A stretch of DNA of 64,000 bases from Rhyacophila brunnea (lineage: Eukaryota; Arthropoda; Insecta; Trichoptera; Rhyacophilidae), in NCBI GenBank assembly GCA_022495005.1, contig JAGYXB010001944.1, positions 124,001-188,000 on the forward strand, written 5' to 3'. Under the pieces are notes generated by a model that was not told the DNA's origin, did no database searches, and saw only the letters and a program-made list of their open reading frames with translations. Of the stretch, positions 54,965-64,000 are shown piece by piece. Every line of letters begins with the position of its first letter. Position 1 is the first letter of the stretch. The position numbers and the translations under genes were made by a program.

Positions 54965-56728
54965 TTCGCATTTATGTGTTTGGCTGCTGTTCTCTTTTTC
55001 ACTTTTTATATATATTTCATCTATTGATTTGTGAATTAAATTTACCGTAAAAGTTTTGATGTGTTATTGAACATTATGAATATTACAATGCAATAAAGCC
55101 ACGCCCGTATAATATTCTATTTTTTTTTTGTCCTTATTTTTTTAAATGAAGTAAGTAGTTTTGTTTGGTTTCAACTTCATATTTTTTATGATTTACTCTG
55201 ATACAGTTATATGGCTATATGCATCATATTCCATATATCGATACCCTATTTCAATACAGAAACAACTCAAAAAACATTATTTTAAAATTATGACATTTGA
55301 AATTGTTGTATCATTTTATCATATATATATACATACATATATAAAATATTTAAATTTAAATACCTTGAGTGATTTATTTTGATTTAGCCCTATAGAGTTT
55401 AACAATGCTCATGAAACTTTACAATTCAATAATGTATATAATTAATTTAATGATAACCAGTATAGGTTATTAGAATTATAAAAAAACAATCTTTCTATAT
55501 AAAATGCCAACAGTAAAGTTAGGCCCTTTAGAATGAGAGAAATCTATCAATTTTTTAACAATTTTGAGTTGCGTATGGTTCTGACAAAAAGACTTCAAAA
55601 ATCAGATCAACAGATAAAAAGATATTTGAATACATATCTCCTGAAAACACTATCTTGTTCATGTCACTGGAACATAAATTAACTTGTGTATAGGCTCTCC
55701 TGTAAAGTAAATAAAAATGTTAAGATACATTTCTTTGGTCCTAAGTTGCCGAGTTTGGGGCGAGTTGGTTGTAGAAAACTTAGAGATCAATATTCAGTGC
55801 ACATTACTGAACATCAGATGTAGTCAAAGATCTGTCTGAAACCAATAGGTAGAGATTTCATCGCCATGTAATCAATGGTATTCAGTTGATGTCCTCATGA
55901 TTTCTAAAAGTCAAATCGTTGAATGAATATATCGTCAGCTTGTGTTATAGATTGACTCATTTTTTAATACACATACCTTGAAAGATGTCATCTCGAAAGA
56001 AAACATTTTGTAAGTTGATGGCTTCTTTTACTAAGCCGACAATATATGAAACATTACAATTGAATTGAAGAAAATACGTTAATATTGTACTCTTTATTAA
56101 TCGTCATGTTTATAAGTTTTATTAAAATATTTTCATATTATTTACATTAATATCTAGTATGGCTTTGTGATACATTAAATATATTTTATGATATCTTCAA
56201 GTTTTCGGTAAATAAAAAAATATATATCTCAATGTTAGCTATTATACCAAATCTATTATACAAAAAATACTATATAATAATATAGCTTTTACTTTCATTA
56301 TAGGTATTCCTTTATAATTTGACATGGTGATTATATATATATTATGATTTAATTCGATATGTCTCATAAAATATTATAAAATTAGATCTATGGACGGATA
56401 GTTATGTGTATGGACGATAGAAAACATCTGCAATGTCACATATTATCATGTTGATATTCATTTTTTCTTTTAAATGTCATTTATATTACAGATGACAACA
56501 TAGCACTTTTCTTTTATATCACATAAAAGTATACAGTGCGCTTTTTATTTGAATAGTTAGAAATAATAAAAATCTATGTAAATGTATATATTAATTGATT
56601 TTATCGACAGAATTATTAACTGTGTTTGACACATATCTGTTGAAAATCTGTTGATAAAATAAACGATTCTGATTATTAGTACACATTAGTCAAGAACACA
56701 AATAAAAAAGTACACTGTTATCACATAA
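54965..56728. other. Convergent region between CSN2 and the arrestin gene
   Basis: The CSN2 poly(A) signal is at 55092-55097. A one-ended fragment of the ATATCGATACC MITE is at 55239-55275. A likely arrestin poly(A) signal (AATAAA on the minus strand) is at 56544-56549. Otherwise AT-rich. Confidence 0.6.
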
Positions 56729-59700
56729 CTATTGTATAACCTGGTCATGCAACCACGGTCTAAAGATTGGCAGCGTGCTGGGATAATGTGTATCCGGTTT
56801 GAGAGTTTCATCTCCGTCACCGAGGGGATACGTGGCCAGCATTATTGGCAGCTGCAGTTTCACTTCCTTCTCCAAGCTTTTCGGTTCTATTATAAACTGG
56901 AATAACATAAAAAAAAAGAAAATCAATTATTATATTCTTGACACAACGAACATTATCAATAGCTGCATGAGCCATGAGCATGGGGGGTGGCTGACAGGGC
57001 TCTAGCCTATGGGTCCGGCATGGCGGGTCGACCACATAATTGACATCTTAAATATGCTCTAATAGTAAAAAAAGTAGCCTGCGGCGCTATTTTACTTTGG
57101 GGTTATTACCATTTTATAATAGGTATATGGTTGTGCGATGCAAGTTTTGGTTATTGTCTGTTCTCCATAATGTGTTAAAAATTGCTAAAAATACACTGAA
57201 TTTTTATTGACCTCGAACACCATTTAGAAAACACCACTGTAGAGGGTCAGACTGCCTTTAACCTTAGTGGTAGGTAGGGGGCCTGCCAAATATCATGGCC
57301 TGGAGGCCTGCTTCAGGATGTGGGGGCCATGGCCACGATGCTGCGAAGCAGTCGTAGCCGGTGTTCAATATTTTTTTTTCATTGGTGGTAGTACACTGAA
57401 AAATTGCCTACTATAATAATTACATGAAAATATTAATGCTCATTGTTAACTCCACATGTAAAATACGTGAATGGAATTTAAAATATTCTGAACAATTTTG
57501 CGTGCAACAGGTGAGCGATGGACTTATGAATAACAACATACATGGAATTATGCTTTAGAAATTTATAGGGGGTGTAGTGCACTTGCATGGTGTTAACGGA
57601 GACGCCACTGGTTCAAATACAGAGTAATAATTACAAATCAATATTGTTGGATTAGCAGAACATTACTTACATAAACGTCATATTGAATTTTTATTAGATG
57701 ACATCCTCTTAGATTGGTGGGCGGTAAAGGGGGCACATAGAGTAGCTCGTTGATCCATTTATCTTCCTCCCCAGGTTTTATTTTCCCTCTAGATAGACCT
57801 GCTAACTCTCTCTGCTCCGTTTGTATTATTTTACCTCGAGCCATGTACTGGATGGTCTGTAAAAATGACAATGGAACATAATTTTACTGAACATCTTGAA
57901 AATTGTATGTCTGGAAATTCAATAAGTCATTTTCCCATTAATTTAGATATATATTTATATAAATACTAGCTGACCCGGCAAACGTTGTTCTGCCATATAA
58001 ATTATTTCTAGTGAATATTTTGGTTGTTAAATAAAAAATAACGAATGTATCGTAAGTGTGTGGGGATGGGATATGGATATATGACAGAAAGAGGAATAGA
58101 GCGCTGTAGACGATGACCGCCGATAAAAACAAAAAAACATCAACCATTCATTTTCTCAATTCAAAATGAGTAATGATGTTCATAATGAATGAATTACCTG
58201 TGACAAAATCTCGTTGTTTAATGTTTATGCAATAATCGTCTTGTCCCTTCAAGAAAATTAGCGGATATTGGAAAGCGTCGTATGAACGGTGTGTGTCAGC
58301 GATGAACTCCAGATTATTGTTTCTTCTTCGAATCACGATTTCTCGCGTCGATGTGCGGTCGCCAACCATGATTCCAGCAATGTCGTCAACAACAGTCGCA
58401 TTGAATCGACGTACGTGCTCTCCAGCTGGTGTTTTATCAGGATTGATGACAATAGCGTGATTGTCACTTTGCAATTCGTGCATGTGTGCTTTGAAGAATT
58501 TCAATAATTCATTGTGCTCATTCAACAGGGCGTCTAGTTCGCCGACGATGCGCCTGGCATTAGGCGAATTGAGGCTATTGTAGCCGCAACGTGCATCTAC
58601 ATGATTGATGTCCTCACCGCCCATGAAGTAGATTTGTAAAAAATTATGTGGTTTCTTTGGCATTGGCAGCAATGAGCCTACTTTGTGGTATACTTGGCCT
58701 TTGATTTTGAACGTAGAATGGAATTGTTGACCATTTGCCGCAGTATTGTGAACTATTTCTATTGCTCCGAACGAAGTCTTTTGGAAGCATGAATTGAATG
58801 TGCGAATGGACTTCAGGAACAGGTTTGAATCTGGAACCGTGCCGATGAGCAAACCGTTCAATGGTTCTGGTGGTATCTCAAATTCTGGTAGTTACACTTT
58901 TCCTGATGCGCAACACATCCCGGCTGACTCATGAATGAATTTGAGCGCATGACAATGGGGACATTCTTTGTCCATAGCACCAATCAGTACTTTCGGATGA
59001 GCGGAATATTCAATATCTGGCTCGTACTCGAATGCGAGACGAAGGAACGAAGCGGATGTAAATGTTCTATGTACTTGTTGGCGTTGTCGGTCATTTGCTC
59101 TGCGTGTGTTAACTACGAACCGGCGCGCTTGGCTCCGTTCCAATTGTCGTTGTTGATTTCGTTCAGCTCGTGCCTCTTGTGATTGAGATGCACGCAATTG
59201 CGACATGCTTACACGCACGTTTTTGTTATCTTGTTGGATTTGTTCGTCTGTTCTTTCTGCTCTACTATTTCGCATGTTTGTTGCTTTATTCGTTCGACGG
59301 CCCAAATGGCCCCCCTTGCGTCTTGCTGGCATTGTGCACTGTAATACACGCACATAAAAATAGATAAATTAAAATAAATCGTACAAAATTTTGCACGCAC
59401 TGCGTTGTGATATGCCGAATGAAATGTCAAAATGACGCGACGCTTCTCTTGAATTCTTCTCGGACGTAGCGCCATCTGTCATTCAACAACATAAATAATT
59501 TCGTTCTGTTTGAAATACGAACGACGGTTAAATTTGTTCATACAAAAATAATAAAATCGCGATTAAAAAATGGGAGGGTGAGAGTAGGAAAGTGAAAATT
59601 TGGGGTTATAGGTATTTTTTGATGCAAAATAATAAAAAAAATACAAAAAGAAATTTTCAAAAAAATAAAAGAAAAAAATTTCTGGATAGAGATACCCTAA

Positions 59701-62700
59701 TCACCTAGCGATGTGAAATATACTTGTTGACCTATTCTCATACCTAACAAATATACATAAAAAAATTCATAAAAATCGGTCGAGCCATTTTGGAGGAGTT
59801 TGACCACAAACATCGTGACACGAGATTTTTATATATAAAGAGATTATTGTATTATTATTATTAGTCACAATCATTAATTATTGTGTCATGACCATGGCCC
59901 CCACATCCTAAAGCGGGCCCCCAGGCCAGGATCTTTGTCGGGCCCCCCTACCCATCGCTAGGGTTGAAAGCTCTACAGAAATGTTTTTCAAATGATGTTC
60001 CAGTTAAAATTAAGGGTATTCAGTGTATTTTTAGCGATTTTATGTATTTTCCAATAAATCCAGAAGTTTTCGAATTGATATTCGAAAACACACAAAATCA
60101 AAATTTGCATCACACAATCACATATTTTATGTTATCAAATATTCTGAGCAGCGGCGGCTCCTCTAACACCATGCATGTGCGCTGCACTGCTTTTTCCTAA
60201 ACATCACTCAATGTGCAACAATGCTATTCATAAGTCATCACTCGTTTATCGCAATTTAATCCATGTAAATTTATACCAAAAGCATATACTCAGTAAACAG
60301 TCACCGAATGTGTGCGCTCGACGTGAACGCACAAATATGGAATTAGTTTGCCGTTCATATTACATTGGGTAATAACAGTTCAAGCCGACACGTGAAAACG
60401 ATAAATAACTCATTAATACACAAAATTTTATGACCACTTGGGACGCAGCACAAAAGTTACGCGGAAAAATGTAGTAACTGTAAAAAAAGTAAATTGATAA
60501 AAAAATAGATTTTTTTTTATTTAAATCTCATAAATTCATTGAAAATAGGCTGATATTGAATAAAAATTGATTATAAACATAAATATTTTGGATCGATCCT
60601 TTAATCGTTCTATATTTGCAAATATTTGAATATAATTTATAAAAAATTAAAATCTCAGTTATCGTGTTCTTTCTCAAAGTAAGTGAATTACTAGCATGAT
60701 GTCATATTTTTAACAATGCAGGCATTTTGCTGGAGTTTTATTGCTTTTTGTAGACGAAAAAACTGACGATTTGTCGAGAGTCGAAAAATACGTACTTACC
60801 TATTCAACACAATCGATAGTTACCCATTTTGTTTTTTTAATAGTTTCTTCAAATATTATTTCTTACATACAATTCAGTATGATTTCTGCGGTCGTCGCTA
60901 TAGTCGGCTTTTTTAGGTGTTTTGTCACGTTATTTCGATAGTTTTATTCATAAAAATAAATTCATAACAATATATATACTTATTGTTTAATCAGGGAAGT
61001 GTGTGTGTTTTAAAATGATAAATTTTGAATAAAAGATTTATAATACTTAATACTTATAATTATAGTTCAATCAGTGAAGTGTATGTGTTTTAAAATGATG
61101 TCGGTAAACGTAGACTTTATCAATAATAATAAAAAGAGTCAGAATAAAAAAAGGATGGTCCGATGACATCTGTGGAAATTGAAAAGTGTTTTTCAACCAT
61201 TAAAAGAATTAAATCGTCTTTCAGAAATACTTACCATGAATCAGGACTGACTTAACATGTCTACCTGTGTTAAGCATTGAGAAAAAAACTTTTACAAACA
61301 GTTCAAGACTTTAATGAGAAGTGATTGAGGTGTTCGCTAAACAGAAACAACGGTGAATTGATATGCTTTTTAAATAAGGTAGGAAAATTTTTAGTGCACC
61401 CCCAATGAAAGCAATTTTGGAAACCACCGGCCGCCACTGATTCTGAGCAAATTTATGATGACTGTATGTTTATCTCAGTAATAAATATAAGGTAGACGCG
61501 CCACGTGGGCCCCCAGACTAGAGCCCTGGCAGCCCCCCCCCCCTTATGGGGGCCATGGTCATGACATAAGAGTTTATAAATTGGAAGCAATATAACAAAC
61601 AGCTGGCTTTGACAGGTGTTTCACAAGAAATAGTAAATATTTTGGTGGGTTATAGTATCAATTATTCTGAATAAAAAAAACAAAAATTACATGTTGAAAT
61701 TCTCCGTATCATCGGCTTACTATGCAAACCTTCTATATCTGTTTTAGAAAAAAGTTCAGGAGAGAGTTAAAACCTATTATTTATAACAATTTTTTTATAA
61801 ATGAAAAAGTTTTAAATTATGATATATCAAAAAAAAATGCACTTTAAATTATAATGTAGAAAAAACTTTTTTATTTATGAAAGAAATGTAATAAATAATA
61901 AGTTTTAACTCTCTCCTCAACTTTTTTCTAAAACAGACATAGAAGGTTTGCATAGTAAGCCGACAATATTTTGCTTGTAGCAGGACTACAATCTGACTGA
62001 AGAATGGGTTCTACTTCATAAATACTTACTTCTAATACTGAATTGTGTCAAGTTATAACTGTGTGCCGTCGGCTACTTGATATACAGAAAGCACCGGAGC
62101 TATATCTTATATTAAAGCTTAGCTTAAAACAGCTGTATCTTTGCAACCATTGACTATTGAATACATATTATTTTTACATTTTTCACTTGAAATAATTGAT
62201 ACTACAACCGCCTACCAAATTATTTACTATTCTGCCTAAAATATCCCATATTTTATATTGAAAATGATGCCAATTGATTGAATAGATTGTCAAAATTAAG
62301 TCTCTTCGTTACATACAAGGGAATACATTTTTTTTACCTCTGTTAAGGCGGCTCGAGTGCTTTTAACAGTTGTTCGACTGGTATTGGTGATAGTAGCAGT
62401 GATGGCTATACTTTCTCCGGGAACGTAACCACCCCTGTCTAATGCCACTCGGCAAATCAACGGACCTGCGCCAACGCAACCCATTCCAAGTCGATGTTCA
62501 ACTTCACATCGGAATGCTTGCTAAAAAATAATAAAGCATTTGTTCAGATGGAATAAAACTTTTATACCATTGTTGTAGTAATTCTATGAAATCTGTGTTG
62601 AAATAAAAAGCTGTTAATACTGATACGAATCATCACATATTAACAGTAAGTATCATAAATAGGGATAAAAATGTATGTAAAGTGATCACCGATAATATGG

Positions 62701-63894
62701 CCGGCTCCATGTTCAAATCGATGGGGTTCATGACAATAAAAACTTGCTGGTTTTTATGCGTCAGACCATTAGGTTCCCTTAGCGCTGCTTTGCAAAAATA
62801 TTGAACCCATCCGTGCTTGCCCAGAAACGTTGACGGCAAACCGACCGGAAGGCCTAACTTGAAAGGGAAACTGTGGATGCCGGGAGAGAGAAGTGACGGA
62901 CCTTGACCTATGAAACGAAATTTAATCATCATTTACCTTTAAACATAGGTGGAATATATCAAATACTCATTTAAATCTCTAGTGCAGACACCGATAGCGC
63001 TATTCTAGAAATCGTGCCTACTGATAACATGGAATTTATGACCTGTTCAATGTATTATATGCCTTTTATACTATGGAAATACTGTGGGTGCCAAAGATGT
63101 TGAAAACATTATTCTTCCAGATGAGCCTTTGAATCAAAATAGCTGAAGCGAGTATCAGCTTGTTGTAAATTCCATTTCTCTATGCAACAAATGAATGCCT
63201 ATCAAAGTTTATGTGGAAATTAATAAAACAGGGGACATATTTTCAACTTCACTCATACATTTAGGCTCAATATCTTTAAAAGAAATTGTTTTTCAATACT
63301 TCAGTGTACAACACTAAACACAGCTGCTAGCATAGGGCTATAATATGTGAACATGAACAATATGGAATTTTGCTTATTGTATTCTCTTACACTTAGGTAA
63401 TATTATATTTATTATAATTTTCATGACTCATTCTACTCATTATTTAAAAAATACTGTGAAGAATATATTAAATAGATTGTAACATCGAATCTTAGCGCAA
63501 CCTTGGGTAATAATGTAACTTGCGATTCCCTGTGACTTTAGATTCAATATTCCAGGATTGCAATCGCTCCTCTTTTTACAATGTGGGGGATCTCAAAAGT
63601 CAAAGAGTCACAAAACATTTTTCGTTTTTGACCATGTCCGTCTGAATAAAATCATATTATACTTGGCTAAGTACCTACATGAGAAGTCTGCTAAAGAAAT
63701 TTTAGCAGGCGGGCTATATTCTTGTGTGGCCAGTTCTATGTGTAATCTAACAAGAGGCAAGACCGTATGAATGATACCTGGTTCTCCTAGCAATCTCATT
63801 CTGAAGTCGATATAGTTTTCTTTATCATAAGTGCGCTCTTGCCTTCCAGTTCTTACTCGAACCACTCCTTCTCCGACAACGTGAAAATGTAAAC
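56729..63894 (-). CDS. Alpha-arrestin (arrestin domain-containing protein), 3' part
   Basis: Visible exons in reading order are 63894-63778, 62907-62690, 62520-62338, 57856-57671 and 56896-56729. They join in frame to 289 residues plus a stop. The 5' exon(s) lie beyond the right edge; the first exon here enters in mid-codon. Alpha-arrestins are adaptors linking membrane proteins to ubiquitin ligases and trafficking. Arrestin-N features: HFHVVGEGVVRVRTGRQERT, then LLSPGIHSFPFKLGLPVGLP and FLGKHGWVQYFCKAAL. Arrestin-C features: GAGPLICRVALDRGGYVPGE, ITATITNTSRTTVKSTRAAL, LLYVPPLPPTNLRGCHLIKI and LQLPIMLATYPLG. The protein ends about 38 residues after this block with no PPxY motif, unlike many ARRDC proteins. 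Orthology within the family is not assigned. Confidence 0.9.
56979..57331 (-). mobile_element. GC-ended hAT-like MITE, copy 3
   Basis: In plus coordinates it begins CATGGGGGGTGGCTGACAGG and ends CAGGATGTGGGGGCCATG. The flanks GCCATGAG and GCCACGAT agree at six of eight positions. The layout matches the copy at 21271 in reverse. It lies in the last arrestin intron. Confidence 0.75.
57332..57670 (-). other. Rest of the last arrestin intron
   Basis: A weak SINE-like stretch (GGTGTAGTGCACTTGC with GGTTCAAATAC) lies near 57572-57620. Nothing else is seen. Confidence 0.4.
57966..59843 (-). mobile_element. Truncated Helitron with both ends preserved
   Basis: On the minus strand it begins TCTCTTTATATATAAAAATC at 59843 and ends GTTTGCCGGGTCAGCTAG at 57966, that is, a TC start and a CTAG end. 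The neighbouring bases are A and T, the standard Helitron insertion site, with no duplication. At 1878 bp it keeps only the N-terminal part of the Rep-helicase gene. It lies in an arrestin intron, in the same orientation as the gene. Confidence 0.88.
58148..59353 (-). pseudogene. Helitron protein N-terminal part, one in-frame stop, no helicase
   Basis: Two blocks in one frame are separated by a single TAA near 58890. The upstream block (59353-58892) is basic (likely start at the second methionine, MPARRKGGHLGRRTNKA) and includes RRANDRQRQQVHRTFTSASF and a zinc-binding-like CPHCHALKF..E..GMCCASGK. The downstream block (58891-58148) reads LPEFEIPPEPLNGLLIG, then HKVGSLLPMPKKPHNFLQIY, FMGGEDINHVDARCGYNSLN and DTHRSYDAFQYPLIFLKGQD. 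These are the conserved segments that precede the Rep nuclease domain in animal Helitrons. The HUH motif, catalytic tyrosines and helicase are absent. Confidence 0.88.
60149..61439 (+). mobile_element. hAT element nested in the GC-ended MITE
   Basis: The ends CAGCGGCGGCTCC and, inverted, CAGTGGCGGCCGG share a CAG.GGCGGC terminus, and ATTCTGAG flanks both sides exactly (60141-60148 and 61440-61447). At 1291 bp it keeps a piece of hAT transposase near its right end. Confidence 0.92.
61160..61380 (+). pseudogene. hAT transposase C-terminal (dimerisation) fragment
   Basis: From 61163 the frame reads MTSVEIEKCFSTIKRIKSSF then RNTYHESGLT before a stop. Continuations give ALRKKLLQTVQDFNEK and NRNNGELICFLNK. 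This follows the conserved hAT C-terminus (T.EAER.FS.LKRIK...R......RL..L......E.........F). Stops and a frameshift show that it is dead, and the DDE core is absent. Confidence 0.75.
61712..61963. mobile_element. Foldback element with arms of about 65 bp
   Basis: TCGGCTTACTATGCAAACCT running to GAGAGAGTTAAAAC on the left pairs nearly perfectly with GTTTTAACTCTCTCC running to GCATAGTAAGCCGA on the right. The loop is AT-rich and about 120 bp. Confidence 0.8.
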
Positions 63895-64000
63895 CTGAAA
63901 ACAAAAAAAGGGGCATAAATTAATTTTACATAGGACCTACCTATTCAGGACAATTTTTGGTAAAATATTTACACTTTAAAAATATTCAACGGATACCAAA
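63895..64000 (-). other. Arrestin intron running off the window
   Basis: The acceptor TTTTCAG precedes the exon at 63894. The upstream part of the gene is outside the window. Confidence 0.8.

Larger units (their letters stand above)
59893..61557 (+). mobile_element. GC-ended hAT-like MITE, copy 4, interrupted by another hAT
   Basis: It begins CATGGCCCCCACATCCTAAA and ends TTATGGGGGCCATG. Identical GTCATGAC octamers flank it (59885-59892 and 61558-61565), though this octamer is itself a palindrome. Removing the nested element (60149-61439 plus one duplication copy) leaves about 366 bp, in line with copies of 390 and 353 bp at 21271 and 56979. Confidence 0.85.
57857..62337 (-). other. Long arrestin intron
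   Basis: This 4.5-kb intron holds the Helitron (57966-59843), the GC-ended MITE with a nested hAT (59893-61557) and a foldback element (61712-61963). The stretch 61970-62337 shows nothing. Confidence 0.8.

Noticed and set aside
58289..58507. Plus-strand frame in the Helitron
   Set aside because: It is an antisense shadow of the Helitron protein.

Overview
The window is nuclear DNA from an animal, almost certainly an insect. It is AT-rich, its genes are split by GT-AG introns, and the proteins are conserved metazoan ones. Introns and intergenic space are packed with DNA transposons, mostly non-autonomous (hAT, mariner, pogo/Tigger, PIF/Harbinger, Helitron). The frequent TAGGTACCTAC-like and TAATATTATA-like strings recall sternorrhynchan hemipterans such as aphids, but this is an impression and the order is not proven.

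Six host genes could be traced exon by exon. In order they are: mitochondrial ribosomal protein uS11m (mRpS11, +, 3165-11085); a PRCC-like splicing-associated nuclear protein (-, 18645-11892); alpha-endosulfine (+, 24509-28280); gamma-tubulin (-, 41370-31978); COP9 signalosome subunit 2 (+, 41985-54964); and the 3' part of an alpha-arrestin (-, 63894-56729, 5' end beyond the right edge). They form three convergent pairs. Gamma-tubulin and CSN2 start head to head with 614 bp between their ATGs, which suggests a shared promoter. All reconstructed frames stay open across their junctions, giving 196, 372, 117, 461 and 444 residues for the complete genes. These are housekeeping and cell-cycle genes and do not form one pathway.

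The left edge (1 to about 2660) is a decayed DIRS-like tyrosine-recombinase retrotransposon carrying reverse transcriptase, RNase H and recombinase remnants and an internal 234-bp tandem duplication. The introns of mRpS11 hold a 2.8-kb element with long inverted termini and a mariner nested inside a hAT. The space between PRCC and endosulfine holds PIF/Harbinger MITEs beside wrecks of a Harbinger transposase and its MADF partner, and a GC-ended hAT-like family. Gamma-tubulin introns carry a mariner that is one frameshift away from intact, plus hAT, Harbinger and Tigger MITEs. CSN2 introns carry a LINE fragment, a tRNA-derived SINE, a DDE-transposase fragment and several foldback elements. The long arrestin intron contains a truncated Helitron with both ends preserved and a hAT nested in another element, where a paralogous copy gives the empty site.

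I found no clearly new functional system. The most informative material is the transposon archaeology: nested insertions, exact target-site duplications, and repeat families recurring within the window.
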